Source of the DNA: Rhizobiales bacterium 63-22
GTDB lineage: Bacteria > Pseudomonadota > Alphaproteobacteria > Rhizobiales > Rhizobiaceae
Assembly: GCA_001898995.1 (NCBI GenBank)
Contig: MKVZ01000004.1
Coordinates: 370,612-434,611, forward strand
Direction: 5' to 3'
DNA: 64,000 bases
Position numbers and translations under genes: made by a program. Under the pieces are notes generated by a model. The model saw only the letters and a list, made by a program, of their open reading frames with translations, searched no databases and was not told where the DNA came from. Position 1 is the stretch's first letter. Every line of letters begins with the position of its first letter. Below, piece after piece: positions 28,177-37,825 of this stretch.

Positions 28177-28947
28177 ATGCTGGAATTCTACGGGAAAACT
28201 TTTGAAAGCCGCCTGTTGCTCGGCACGGCGCAGTACCCCTCGCCAGCCATCCTTGCCGACGCGGTGCGCGCGTCGGGCTGCGGCATCGTCACCGTCTCGC
28301 TCAGGCGCGAGAGCGGCGAGGCGCGCGCGGGACAGGATTTCTGGGCGCTGATCCGCGAGCTTGGCGTCGCCGTTCTGCCCAACACCGCAGGCTGCCACAC
28401 GCCGCGCGAGGCGGTGACCACGGCGAAAATGGCGCGCGAGGTGTTCGGCACCAACTGGATCAAGCTCGAAGTGATTGGCGATCACGACACGCTGCAACCC
28501 GACCCCTTCGGGCTGGTCGAGGCGGCGCGGGCGCTGTGCGACGACGGTTTCGAGGTGTTTCCCTATATGAACGACGACCTCGTGGTGGCGGAAAAGCTGC
28601 TGGGGGCGGGCTGCAAGGTGCTGATGCCGTGGGGCGCGCCGATCGGCTCCGGGCGCGGGCTGAACAACCCCTATGCGCTCAAAACCATGCGCGCGCATTT
28701 CCCCGACATTCCGCTGGTGGTGGACGCCGGCGTCGGCGTGCCGTCGCATGCGGCGGCGGCGATGGAGATGGGCTTCGACGCCGTGTTGCTCAACACGGCG
28801 GTGGCGAAGGCCGGCGACCCTGCGGCCATGGCGCGCGGCTTCGCGCTCGCCATTCAAGCCGGGCGGCTCGCCTATGAGGCCGACCCGATCGAGGCGCGCG
28901 ACATGGCCGCGCCCTCCACTCCCCTCATCGGAAAGGCGTTTCTGTAA
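28177..28947 (+). CDS. thiG: Thiazole synthase ThiG
   Basis: TIM-barrel synthase of 256 residues that forms the thiazole phosphate from DXP, ThiS thiocarboxylate and dehydroglycine. The Schiff-base Lys is in [10 protein letters not shown] (about residue 97). The phosphate site is in [15 protein letters not shown]. It starts 1 bp after thiS and its last base is the first base of thiE. Confidence 0.97.
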   Translation: MLEFYGKTFESRLLLGTAQYPSPAILADAVRASGCGIVTVSLRRESGEARAGQDFWALIRELGVAVLPNTAGCHTPREAVTTAKMAREVFGTNWIKLEVIGDHDTLQPDPFGLVEAARALCDDGFEVFPYMNDDLVVAEKLLGAGCKVLMPWGAPIGSGRGLNNPYALKTMRAHFPDIPLVVDAGVGVPSHAAAAMEMGFDAVLLNTAVAKAGDPAAMARGFALAIQAGRLAYEADPIEARDMAAPSTPLIGKAFL

Positions 28948-29558
28948 TGGCTCTCGATCCCTTCTATCCGATCTTCGACAGCGCGGCGTGGCTGGAGCGC
29001 ATGGTTCCGCTCGGCGTGAAGCTGGTGCAGTTGCGCGTCAAGGACAAAACGGAGGCGGAACTGCGCGCGGAGATCCGCGCCGCGCGCGCCGTCTGCGCCG
29101 CCCATGGCTGCCAGCTCATCGTCAACGACTACTGGAAGCTGGCGCTGGACGAAGGCTGCGACTTCATCCATCTCGGGCAGGAAGATCTCGACGCGGCCGA
29201 TCTCGACGCCATCGCCAGGGGCGGCTTGAAGCTCGGCGTCTCCAGCCACGACCCCGACGAACTCGACCGAGCGCTGGCCGTAAAGCCGGATTACGTGGCG
29301 CTCGGCCCGGTCTATCCGACCATCCTCAAGAAGATGAAATGGCATGAGCAGGGCCTGCCCCGCCTCGGCGAATGGAAGGCGCGGCTGGGCGCGATCCCGC
29401 TGGTCGGCATCGGCGGCATGAGCGTCGAGCGCGCGCCCGGTGTGTTCGAGGCCGGCGCGGATATCGTCTCGGTCGTGACCGACATCACCCTCAACGCCGA
29501 CCCGGAAGCCCGTGTTCGGGAATGGATTGCAATCACCCGCCCTTACGCTAAAGCCTGA
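28947..29558 (+). CDS. thiE: Thiamine-phosphate synthase ThiE
   Basis: Joins HMP-PP and thiazole phosphate. TIM barrel of 203 residues with QLRVKDK near 29, the pyrophosphate site IVNDYWKLA and FIHLGQEDL, and ALGPVYPTILKKM for the thiazole site. Family members more often have GP.F.T.TK; the KKM variant here is found in the rhizobial ThiE type. Co-transcribed with thiG. Confidence 0.94.
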   Translation: MALDPFYPIFDSAAWLERMVPLGVKLVQLRVKDKTEAELRAEIRAARAVCAAHGCQLIVNDYWKLALDEGCDFIHLGQEDLDAADLDAIARGGLKLGVSSHDPDELDRALAVKPDYVALGPVYPTILKKMKWHEQGLPRLGEWKARLGAIPLVGIGGMSVERAPGVFEAGADIVSVVTDITLNADPEARVREWIAITRPYAKA

Positions 29559-29573
29559 CAAGGATGTAACCCC

Positions 29574-30536
29574 ATGAAAAAGCTGCTTCTGGCCTCGCTT
29601 TTCGCCATCGCCGCCGCCTCGCCGGCGCTCGCCGCCGACAAGCTGAAGCTGATCCTCGACTGGTATGTGAACCCGGACCACGGACCGATCATCGTCGCCG
29701 ACAAGCTCGGCTACTTCAAGGACGCCGGGCTGGACGTGGATATCGTCGCCCCCGCCGACGCCTCGACGCCGTCCAAGATGGTGGCGGCCGGGCAGGCCGA
29801 TCTCGCCGTCTCCTACCAGCAGCAGGTGCATCTGCAAGTGCATCAGGGTCTGCCGCTGATCCGCGTCGGCACCCTGATCGACTCGCCGCTCAACTGCCTG
29901 CTGACCCGCGACGACGGCTCGGTGAAGGACATCGCCGACCTCAAGGGCAAGAAGATCGGCTTTTCGGTGGCGGGTGTGGAGGAATCGCTGCTCGGCACCA
30001 TTCTGGGCCAGCACGGGCTGAAGCTTTCCGACGTGGAACTGGTCAACGTCAATTTCTCGCTCGCGCCGGCGCTGATGTCGAAGCAAGTCGACGCCGTCAT
30101 CGGCGCTTATCGCAATGTGGAATTGAACCAGATGGCCGCCGAAGGCGTTCCCGGCAAGTGCTTCGACGTGGAGGAGGAAGGCGTGCCGGCCTATGACGAG
30201 TTGGTCTATGTCGCCAATCCGCAGAAGCTCGACAAGGCGGAGCGGGACAAGATTTCCCGCTTTCTCGCCGCGACCGAAAAGGCCGCGCAATATATCGTCA
30301 ATCACCCGAACAAGAGCTTCAGCATCTTCGCCTCCTACAGCACGGAACTGAACGACGATCTGAATAAGCGCGAATGGAAGGACACGGTCGCCCGCTTCTC
30401 GCGCTCGCCGGCCGGCCTCGATTACGGGCGCTGGAGCCGCTACGAGGCCTATCTGAAGAAACAGGGCCTCGTGCCTTCCATCCTGCCGGTGGAGAAGCTC
30501 GCCATCGACGTGAACGCGCCGGAGGCGAAGCCGTGA
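29574..30536 (+). CDS. thiY: ABC substrate-binding protein for a thiamine pyrimidine precursor (ThiY-like, NMT1/THI5 family)
   Basis: Periplasmic protein of 320 residues with a signal peptide (KKLLLASLFAIAAASPALA) and NMT1/THI5-like domain: KLILDWYVNPDHGPIIVADKLGYF near 22 and DLAVSYQQQVHLQ near 80. ThiY binds formyl aminopyrimidine, which is salvaged through TenA and HMP kinase. The TPP-regulated operon and the following tenA and thiX support that role. Overlaps tenA by one base. Confidence 0.92.
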   Translation: MKKLLLASLFAIAAASPALAADKLKLILDWYVNPDHGPIIVADKLGYFKDAGLDVDIVAPADASTPSKMVAAGQADLAVSYQQQVHLQVHQGLPLIRVGTLIDSPLNCLLTRDDGSVKDIADLKGKKIGFSVAGVEESLLGTILGQHGLKLSDVELVNVNFSLAPALMSKQVDAVIGAYRNVELNQMAAEGVPGKCFDVEEEGVPAYDELVYVANPQKLDKAERDKISRFLAATEKAAQYIVNHPNKSFSIFASYSTELNDDLNKREWKDTVARFSRSPAGLDYGRWSRYEAYLKKQGLVPSILPVEKLAIDVNAPEAKP

Positions 30537-31222
30537 TGGAGCCGCATTTCTCGTCCGAACTCTTCACCCGCCTGCGCGCGGCGACGCTTGCCGACTGGAA
30601 GCCCTATGTCGAGCACGAATTCGTGCGCCGGCTCGGCGACGGCACGCTGCCCAAGGCGGCTTTCCTGCATTATCTCAAGCAGGATTACGTCTATCTGCAT
30701 CACTACGCCCGCGCATGGGCGCTGGGCGTGGTGAAGGCCGCGACCCTGCCCGAAACCCGGCTTTGCGCCGACACCATGCACCGGCTGGCCCATGCCGAAC
30801 TGCCGCTGCATGTCGGCGTCTGCGCCCGCGAGGGCATAAGCGAGGAAGAGCTTTACGCAACGCGCGAGGAGCCGGAAAACCTCGCCTATACGCGCTATGT
30901 GCTCGATTGCGGCCAGTCGGGCGATTTCCTCGACCTCATCACCGCGCTCGTGCCCTGCGCGCACGGCTATGGCGAGATCGGCCTGCGGCTTTCCGCCGTC
31001 GCCGCGCCCGGCACGCCCTATCGCGAATGGATCGACACTTATTCCGGCGAAGGCTATCAGGCCATGTGCCACACGGTCGGAAAGCTGTTCGATCAGGCGG
31101 CGAAGGACCGCATCGGCGCGAGTTTCGAGAAAAGCCCGCGCTGGCCGCGCCTGTGCGAAATCTTCGCCACCGCCAGCCGCCTCGAAAGCGATTTCTGGCA
31201 GATGGGGTTGAAGGCTGTCTGA
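30536..31222 (+). CDS. tenA: Aminopyrimidine aminohydrolase TenA
   Basis: Salvage enzyme of 228 residues, releasing HMP from aminopyrimidines produced by thiamine breakdown. All-helical TenA/THI-4 fold, with FLHYLKQDYVYLHHYARAW near 46, catalytic Cys in LDCGQSGDF (about 125) and ALVPCAHGYGEIG near 140. Start ATG 30536 overlaps the thiY stop TGA. Confidence 0.93.
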   Translation: MEPHFSSELFTRLRAATLADWKPYVEHEFVRRLGDGTLPKAAFLHYLKQDYVYLHHYARAWALGVVKAATLPETRLCADTMHRLAHAELPLHVGVCAREGISEEELYATREEPENLAYTRYVLDCGQSGDFLDLITALVPCAHGYGEIGLRLSAVAAPGTPYREWIDTYSGEGYQAMCHTVGKLFDQAAKDRIGASFEKSPRWPRLCEIFATASRLESDFWQMGLKAV

Positions 31223-31225
31223 AGA

Positions 31226-31999
31226 ATGACCAACCCGCTCCAGTCCCGCTCCCGCATGAGACGCATCGTCGACGGAATCCTGTCGGCGGCGGCGGCGGTT
31301 GCGCTGTGGCAGGCGGTGGTGACGCTGGCGGGAACGCCGCGCTTCATCCTGCCCGGCCCGCTGGACGTGTTCCATGCGCTCATCGGCAATGCGGCGCTGA
31401 TCGCCGACAATGCCGCCGCCACCATCGGCGAGGTGCTGGGCGGGCTTTTCCTCGGCAGCTTCGTCGGCATCGTCACCGCGATCCTTCTGATGATGTCGCC
31501 GCTGGCGCAGCGCCTCGTCATGCCGGCCATGGTGTTCAGTCAGGCCATTCCGATCTTCGCGCTCGCCCCGATCCTGACGCTGTGGCTCGGCTACGGGCCG
31601 GCGTCCAAGATCGCCGTCACCGTGCTGATGATCTTCTTTCCGGTCGTCTCCACCTTCTTCGACGGGATGATGCGCACGGAGCGCAGCCTGATCGACGCGG
31701 CGGAAATCCTCGGCGCGGGGCGGATGGCGATCCTGTTCCGCATCCGCATTCCGGCGGCCTTTCCGGCGCTGGCCTCGGGCCTCAGCCTCGCCGCCGTCTA
31801 CGCCCCCATCGGCGCGGTGGCGGGCGAATGGGTGGGCGCATCGAAGGGGCTTGGCTATCTGATGCTGCTCGCCAACGGCCGCGCCAAGGTAGACCTGATG
31901 TTCGCCTGCCTGTTCGTGCTGGCCGCCTTCACCATGCTGCTGCACGGCGTCATGTCCTATTTCGCGCACAAGCTCGCCGCCTGGCCGAAAAAAGCATGA
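31226..31999 (+). CDS. thiX: ABC transporter permease (ThiX-like)
   Basis: Inner-membrane permease of 257 residues, six helices, with EAA loop in IDAAEILGAGRMAILFRIRIPAAFP near 160. It follows tenA by 3 bp. Its partner binding protein is ThiY. The matching ATPase (ThiZ) would normally be next, but the following gene is an unrelated aldehyde dehydrogenase on the other strand. Confidence 0.88.
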   Translation: MTNPLQSRSRMRRIVDGILSAAAAVALWQAVVTLAGTPRFILPGPLDVFHALIGNAALIADNAAATIGEVLGGLFLGSFVGIVTAILLMMSPLAQRLVMPAMVFSQAIPIFALAPILTLWLGYGPASKIAVTVLMIFFPVVSTFFDGMMRTERSLIDAAEILGAGRMAILFRIRIPAAFPALASGLSLAAVYAPIGAVAGEWVGASKGLGYLMLLANGRAKVDLMFACLFVLAAFTMLLHGVMSYFAHKLAAWPKKA

Positions 32000-32027
32000 A
32001 AAAACCGGCGGTCGCCCGCCGGTTTTT
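31999..32027. terminator. Bidirectional terminator between thiX and the aldehyde dehydrogenase gene
   Basis: Stem ACCGGCGG/CCGCCGGT with a 4-nt loop (TCGC) flanked by A6 on the left and T5 on the right, so it can stop both converging transcripts. Confidence 0.93.
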
Positions 32028-32044
32028 CCGGTTTGTCACCGCTA

Positions 32045-33478
32045 TCAGGCCAGCGTATAGGCCGTCTTGACGGTGGTGTAGAATTCGGCGGCGTAGCGGC
32101 CCTGCTCGCGCGGGCCGAAGCTCGAACCCTTGCGGCCGCCGAACGGCACATGGAAATCCACGCCCGCCGTCGGCAGGTTGACCATCACCATGCCCGCTTC
32201 CGAATTGCGCTTGAAATGCGTGGCGTGTTTCAGGCTCGTCGTGCAGATGCCCGACGACAGGCCGTAGGCGGTGTCGTTGGCGGTGGCGAGCGCCTCGTCG
32301 TAATCTTTCACCCGGATGACGGCGGCGACCGGACCGAAGATTTCCTCGCGGCTGATGCGCATCCGGTTGGTGGCCTCGGTGAACAGCGCCGGCTGGAGAT
32401 AGAAGCCCGGCGTCTCGCGGTTGAGGCGCTCGCCGCCGAAGGCAAGCTTCGCGCCTTCCTTGCGGCCGATCTCGATATAATCCATGTCCTGGCCGAGCTG
32501 GCTTTCGTCCACCACCGGGCCGATATGCGTGCCAGCCTTGAGCGCATTGTCGACCGTCACCGTCTTCAGCTTCTCGATGGCCGCGGCCACGAATTTGTCG
32601 TGGATGCCTTCGGTGACGATGATACGCGAGGAAGCCGTGCAGCGCTGGCCGGTGGAGAAGAAGGCCGAATTGACGACCGAGTCCACCGCCACGTTCAGAT
32701 CGGCATCGTCCAGCACCACGACCGGGTTCTTGCCGCCCATCTCGAGCTGGAAGCGGCGGTTGTGCTCGATGGAGGCCGCGGCGACGCGCTTGCCGGTTCC
32801 GGTCGAGCCGGTGAAGGTGACGGCGTTGACGTCGGCGCTGTCGAGGATGGTCTGGCCGACCACCGAGCCCTTGCCCATGACGAGGTTCAGGACGCCCTTG
32901 GGCAGGCCGGCGCGATGGAGGATATCGACGATGGCGTGAGCGCAGCCCGGCACGAGATCGGCGGGCTTGAAGACGACGGTGTTGCCGTAGCAGAGCGCCG
33001 GCGCGATCTTCCAGGCCGGAATGGCGATGGGGAAGTTCCACGGGGTGATGATGCCGACCACGCCGACCGGCTCGCGCGTGATCTCGACGCCGATGCCCGG
33101 ACGCGCCGACGGCAGGACCTCGCCGGCCAGCCGCAAGCACTCACCGGCGAAGAAGTCGAAGATCTGGCTGGCGCGGACGGTTTCGCCGATGCCCTCGGCC
33201 AGCGTCTTGCCTTCCTCGCGCGACAGCAGGCGGCCCAGTTCGTCCTTGCGGGCGAGGATTTCGTCGGCCGTCTTGCGCAGGATCGCGTGACGCTCCAGAA
33301 TGCCCGAACGCGACCAGGCCGGGAAAGCTGCTTTCGCCGCCGCGATCGCTGCTTTCGTGTCCTCGGCGTTGGCGCGCGCATAGGTTCCAACCACGTCGTT
33401 GGTGTCGGACGGGTTGATGTTGGCGACGCCGTCGCCGCCCACCCATTCGCCCGCGATCAGGTTTTGATGTATCGTCAT
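32045..33478 (-). CDS. NAD(P)-dependent aldehyde dehydrogenase (semialdehyde dehydrogenase-like)
   Basis: Protein of 477 residues, full length for class ALDH. GITPWNFPIAIPAWK near residue 148 is the cofactor and catalytic Asn region, the general base Glu is in LEMGGKNPV, and the nucleophile Cys is in STGQRCTASS. The C-terminal FGGRKGSSFGPREQG resembles alpha-ketoglutarate semialdehyde dehydrogenases of sugar and hydroxyproline breakdown. The substrate is not proven. It stands alone; no pathway genes adjoin. The start at ATG 33478 has GGGAGA upstream. Confidence 0.9.
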   Translation of the reverse strand: MTIHQNLIAGEWVGGDGVANINPSDTNDVVGTYARANAEDTKAAIAAAKAAFPAWSRSGILERHAILRKTADEILARKDELGRLLSREEGKTLAEGIGETVRASQIFDFFAGECLRLAGEVLPSARPGIGVEITREPVGVVGIITPWNFPIAIPAWKIAPALCYGNTVVFKPADLVPGCAHAIVDILHRAGLPKGVLNLVMGKGSVVGQTILDSADVNAVTFTGSTGTGKRVAAASIEHNRRFQLEMGGKNPVVVLDDADLNVAVDSVVNSAFFSTGQRCTASSRIIVTEGIHDKFVAAAIEKLKTVTVDNALKAGTHIGPVVDESQLGQDMDYIEIGRKEGAKLAFGGERLNRETPGFYLQPALFTEATNRMRISREEIFGPVAAVIRVKDYDEALATANDTAYGLSSGICTTSLKHATHFKRNSEAGMVMVNLPTAGVDFHVPFGGRKGSSFGPREQGRYAAEFYTTVKTAYTLA

Positions 33479-33916
33479 GTGAAACTCTCCCGTTGCCGGG
33501 CCGCCATGCGCGGCTCTGATATATCTGTTTCTTTTCGACCATTTTGCGGACCGGATTGCAAGCCGTCATCGCACGTCCAGTCCAAAAACGTCGCAAGCAT
33601 CGGCCACAGCATGATTGCAAATTCGCCACAGGCGCCGACACGCTGCCGCTTCCTCTTATTTTAGCCCTTGGCGAAACAAATTTGCTCATTTATTGTGCGA
33701 TCATTCGAAACACTGACAGGAGGCTGGAATGCGAATCCATTCAATTCCGTCAGCGCCCACTGTCATGCCGGGCGCGCTCAACCGCTGAATCGCGGCTCGC
33801 CTTCGCCCGAAGGCTTCCCATAGCACCTCTTCTTTTCGCGGCCTTTTGAGGCCGACCGTTCCATTTTCTCAAACAGGACCAGCCGTTCGTGCCTGCACGC
33901 GGCTGGATTGACCGAC
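33479..33916. other. Intergenic region between divergent genes
   Basis: About 440 bases separating the minus-strand aldehyde dehydrogenase from the plus-strand ABC exporter, so both promoters must lie here. I see no repeat, RNA gene or convincing small gene. Confidence 0.5.
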
Positions 33917-35722
33917 ATGACCCGGCTTCGCATCAATTTCCGGGGACCTGCGTTCCGCAGCGTCCTCGGCTACACATTCCGTCACTGGCGCAAACAGCCC
34001 CTGCGGCTTGTAATTATGGTCATCGCCATGGTTGCGGCCACCGCCGCAGACGTGCTGACCCCACTCTATTCCGGCCGCCTCGTCGATGCGCTCTCGCTCG
34101 ACGCGGCAATGGCATGGGGCACGGCGATGACGGCATTGATCATCCTGCTGTCGCTCGGCGCGCTGGCGCTGGTCGCCCGGCAGGTGACGTTCTACGTCAT
34201 GACCGACTTCACGCTTGCGATCATGAGCGGGATGGTGGCGAGCGCCTTCGCGCGCCTACAGCGCTTCTCGACAAGCTGGCACGCCAACGCCTTCGCCGGC
34301 TCGACCGTGCGCAAGGTGACGCGCGGCATGTGGGCGCTCGATCTTCTGAACGATACGCTCATCATCGCGCTTCTGCCCTCGTTCCTGATGCTCGTCGGCT
34401 CGGTGGCGCTGCTCGCCTGGTTCTGGCCGCTGATGGGTGCGATGGTCGCGGTCGGCTCGCTGCTCTATATCGCCTGCACGGTGGGAATCTCGCTCGGCTT
34501 CGTCGCGCCCGCCGCAACGCTCGCCAATAGCTGGGACACGCGCATGGGCGGCGCGCTCGCCGACGCCATGTCCTGCAACGCCGTGGTCAAGGCCTTCGGC
34601 GCCGAAGCGCGCGAAGACGCCCGGCTGGCCAAAGTGGTGGTCAAATGGCGGCATCGCACCCGGCGCACATGGCTGATCGGCACGCTCAACGGCTTCATCC
34701 AGGGCGCGAACCTTCTGGTCATGCGCGGCGTGGTCATCGCCTTCGCGCTCTATCTGTGGAGCAAGGGGCATGCAACGGCGGGCGACATCACCTTCGTCCT
34801 GACCGCCTTCTTCATGCTGCAGGGCTATCTGCGCGATGTGGGAATGCATATCCGCAACCTGCAACGCTCGGTCAACGACATGGAGGAACTGGTCGACATC
34901 GAGGCCGAACCCTTCGGCGTCGCCGACAAGCCGGGTGCAGGCGCGATCCGCATCGGGCGCGGTGAAATCGTGTTCGACCGCGTGACCTTCCATTACGGCG
35001 ACCACGCCACGGCGCTCTACCGCGATTTCTCGGCAAAGATCAAGGCGGGAGAGCGGGTCGGCCTCGTCGGCCATTCGGGTTCGGGCAAGACGACCTTCGT
35101 GAAGCTGATCCAGCGGCTTTACGACGTCAATAGCGGCGCGATCCTGATCGACGGCCAGAATATCGCCGAGGTCACGCAAGCCTCGCTGCGCTCGCAGATT
35201 GCCATCGTGCAGCAGGAGCCGGTCCTGTTTCACCGCACACTTGCGGAAAACATCGCCTATGCACGGCCCGGCGCAACGCAAAGCGAAATCGAGGCGGCGG
35301 CCCGACTGGCAAGCGCACATGACTTCATCATGCGCTTGCCGAAAGGCTATGCGACGCTGGTGGGCGAGCGCGGCGTCAAGCTTTCCGGCGGCGAACGCCA
35401 GCGCGTGGCCATTGCCCGCGCCTTCCTGGCCGATGCGCCGATCCTGATTCTCGACGAAGCGACGTCGAGCCTCGATTCAGAATCGGAAGTCCTGATCCAG
35501 AAGGCGATGGAGCGGCTGATGGTGGGTCGCACCACACTCGTCATCGCGCACCGGCTTTCCACCGTCCGCGCGCTCGACCGGCTCCTCGTCTTCGACAGGG
35601 GCGAGATTGTCGAGGAAGGCGACCACGATGCGCTCATCCGCAAGCCGGACGGCATCTACCGCAAGCTTTTCGAGCGGCAGGCGCTGGAATTGACCAGGGG
35701 CCTTGAAGAAGTCCTTCTTTAA
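33917..35722 (+). CDS. ABC exporter, fused membrane and ATPase domains
   Basis: Half-transporter of 601 residues. Six helices span about 35-320, then an ATPase with Walker A GHSGSGKTT near 385, signature LSGGERQRVAIARAF and Walker B ILILDEATSSLD. The exporter type (ABCB/MsbA-like) acts as a dimer. Substrate unknown. ATG 33917 is preferred over TTG 33908. It is followed by a hairpin terminator and by an LTA-synthase-like gene in the same direction, which raises a cell-envelope role, but this is only context. Confidence 0.9.
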   Translation: MTRLRINFRGPAFRSVLGYTFRHWRKQPLRLVIMVIAMVAATAADVLTPLYSGRLVDALSLDAAMAWGTAMTALIILLSLGALALVARQVTFYVMTDFTLAIMSGMVASAFARLQRFSTSWHANAFAGSTVRKVTRGMWALDLLNDTLIIALLPSFLMLVGSVALLAWFWPLMGAMVAVGSLLYIACTVGISLGFVAPAATLANSWDTRMGGALADAMSCNAVVKAFGAEAREDARLAKVVVKWRHRTRRTWLIGTLNGFIQGANLLVMRGVVIAFALYLWSKGHATAGDITFVLTAFFMLQGYLRDVGMHIRNLQRSVNDMEELVDIEAEPFGVADKPGAGAIRIGRGEIVFDRVTFHYGDHATALYRDFSAKIKAGERVGLVGHSGSGKTTFVKLIQRLYDVNSGAILIDGQNIAEVTQASLRSQIAIVQQEPVLFHRTLAENIAYARPGATQSEIEAAARLASAHDFIMRLPKGYATLVGERGVKLSGGERQRVAIARAFLADAPILILDEATSSLDSESEVLIQKAMERLMVGRTTLVIAHRLSTVRALDRLLVFDRGEIVEEGDHDALIRKPDGIYRKLFERQALELTRGLEEVLL

Positions 35723-35754
35723 AGATCGACCGAAAAGCGACAAAACGTGAAGAG

Positions 35755-35778
35755 GGGGCCGGATCGCGATCCGGCCCC
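35755..35778. terminator. Hairpin after the ABC exporter gene
   Basis: Perfect 24-nt palindrome with arms GGGGCCGGATCG and CGATCCGGCCCC, followed by a weak T-rich tract (TTACCTCCTTGTTTT). It lies 33 bp after the stop. Confidence 0.75.
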
Positions 35779-35911
35779 TTACCTCCTTGTTTTCCCTTGT
35801 TCATCTTTCATTCAGATCACATCACGTATCGAGGGTCCCCCAAGCGAGTCTTGACATTTCCATGAAGGAAATGTGACACGATAAGGATAACCGGGGAACC
35901 GACGAACGAGA

Positions 35912-37819
35912 ATGCGAAGCACAGCACAAAACACCGGAGAAGGGCACCGGAACCATGTGGTGCTGTTCGGTTCCGCACATATCGCATGGCCGGCGCGTTT
36001 CGCGTCCGTGGTCCTCACCTCGCTCTCCTTGTCCATGGTTCTGGTGTTCGCCGTCGAATGGACCGTGCGCGGTTCGTTCGCCGAAACGCTGCAATTCTTC
36101 GCCGCGACATACAGGCCGGCATGGACGACGGTCGCCTTCTACGCCGTGGTGCTGACGGCCTGCGACGCCATTTTCGGCCGCATCCATTACGGGTTCTTCG
36201 TCGTTGCTCCACTGGCGCTCGCCACCGCGGTGACGGCGCGCGAGAAAGGGCTCTATCTGGGCGATCCGCTCTATCCGAGCGATTTCCTGTTCGCGCGCCA
36301 GATCGTCGATCTGCTGCCGCTGCTGGCGCGGGACCGGCCATGGACCACCGTGGGCATTGTTGTGCTGCTGATGGCAGGCATCGCGCTCGTCGCCGGCGTG
36401 ACGCTGTTCTGCTGGCGGCGCTTCAGCCGCATCAAGTGGAAAGGCCGCGCGCTGCGCCTCGCCGTCGCCCTGCCGCTGCTGGCATGGTTCGCCGTCATCT
36501 GCAACGAGGCGGGTTTCTCGCTGGCGCGTGACCGCCTGCGCATCCTGCCCGTCCTGTGGGACCAGAAGGAGAACTACGCCCACAACGGCTTCACCATGGC
36601 CTTCATCCTCAATATTCCCATGGCGACCGTCTTCGCGCCGAAGGGCTATTCGGCCGCGACGATGGCGGCGATCGAGCCGCCTGCGCAATATATTCCGGTC
36701 TCCTTCGACGAGCGCCGCCCGGACATCATCATGGTGATGAGCGAATCCTTCTGGGATCCTATGCGGCTGCCCGGCGTGGCCTTCAGCGCCGATCCGATTC
36801 CGACCGTACGGGCCGAACAGTCCGGCCATGTCTTCTCGCCGGAGTTCGGCGGCATGACCGCCAATGTCGAATTCGAGGCGCTGACGGGTTTTTCCAAGGC
36901 CTTCCTGCCATCGGGCAGCGTTCCCTATCAGCAATATATCCGCCACCCGCTGCCTTCGCTCCCGCGCTTCTTCAAGGACCATGGCTATGCGACGCGGGCG
37001 ATCCATCCCTACCGGCAGTGGTTCTGGAACCGCCGCTCCGTCTACGAGAATCTGGGCTTCGACCGGTTCATGTCGGAGGAAAACCTGCCGCCGCTGAAAA
37101 AACGCGGCCTGCTCGCCGCCGACGCCGCGCTGACCGACGAGATCATCCGCGAGGCGGATTCGATGGAAGACCCGTTCTTCTTCTTCGTCGTGTCGCTGCA
37201 AGGCCACGGCCCCTATGAGGCGAACCGCTATCCCGATTCCACGCTCGGCGTGCAGACCACGGCAGGCGAGGAGACGCGCCAGATCGTACGCACCTATGCG
37301 CAGGGGGCGATGGACGCCGATGCCGGCCTCGCACACCTGATCGACTGGGCCTCGAAACGCGAACGCGAGACGATCCTCGTCTTCTTCGGCGACCACCTGC
37401 CGCCGCTCGGACCCGCCTATGTCGATACCGGCTTCATGACCGACCGCGTGGCGAGCCGCGTCGCACCGCCGGACGACATGCTTCTCCAGCATGAAACGCC
37501 GCTGGTGCTGTGGTCGAACCGGCACGGGCCGCGGCGTAACACCGGCACGATCAGCCCCGCTTTCCTGCCGTTGCAGATTCTCGAAATGGCGGGGATGCAG
37601 CATCCCTATTATACCGGTTTCCTCGGCCAGCTTTACGATCGCTACCACATCGTCGACGGCCACGCCGTCTTCGACCCTAACGAGAATGCCGAGGAAGGCT
37701 GGCAGCAGCACCCGCCGCTCGCGCCCGTCCTGCGCGATTACCAGCTCCTGCAATACGACATCATGTTCGGCAAGCACTATGCGCGCGACCGCTTCTTTCC
37801 GGGTATGGAGCAGATCTGA
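35912..37819 (+). CDS. LTA synthase family / membrane sulfatase-type phosphoglycerol transferase
   Basis: Protein of 635 residues: an N-terminal half with about five helices (to residue 225) and a C-terminal extracytoplasmic alkaline-phosphatase-fold domain. Metal and catalytic features are IIMVMSESFWDP near 275, the Thr/Ser region FEALTGFSKAFLPSG, and GDHLPPLG near 495 with HETPLVLW downstream. In Gram-negative bacteria such enzymes decorate periplasmic glucans or other polymers with phosphoglycerol. The actual acceptor is unknown. Its own promoter is probably in the 130 bp upstream. Confidence 0.88.
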   Translation: MRSTAQNTGEGHRNHVVLFGSAHIAWPARFASVVLTSLSLSMVLVFAVEWTVRGSFAETLQFFAATYRPAWTTVAFYAVVLTACDAIFGRIHYGFFVVAPLALATAVTAREKGLYLGDPLYPSDFLFARQIVDLLPLLARDRPWTTVGIVVLLMAGIALVAGVTLFCWRRFSRIKWKGRALRLAVALPLLAWFAVICNEAGFSLARDRLRILPVLWDQKENYAHNGFTMAFILNIPMATVFAPKGYSAATMAAIEPPAQYIPVSFDERRPDIIMVMSESFWDPMRLPGVAFSADPIPTVRAEQSGHVFSPEFGGMTANVEFEALTGFSKAFLPSGSVPYQQYIRHPLPSLPRFFKDHGYATRAIHPYRQWFWNRRSVYENLGFDRFMSEENLPPLKKRGLLAADAALTDEIIREADSMEDPFFFFVVSLQGHGPYEANRYPDSTLGVQTTAGEETRQIVRTYAQGAMDADAGLAHLIDWASKRERETILVFFGDHLPPLGPAYVDTGFMTDRVASRVAPPDDMLLQHETPLVLWSNRHGPRRNTGTISPAFLPLQILEMAGMQHPYYTGFLGQLYDRYHIVDGHAVFDPNENAEEGWQQHPPLAPVLRDYQLLQYDIMFGKHYARDRFFPGMEQI

Positions 37820-37825
37820 AAGATT

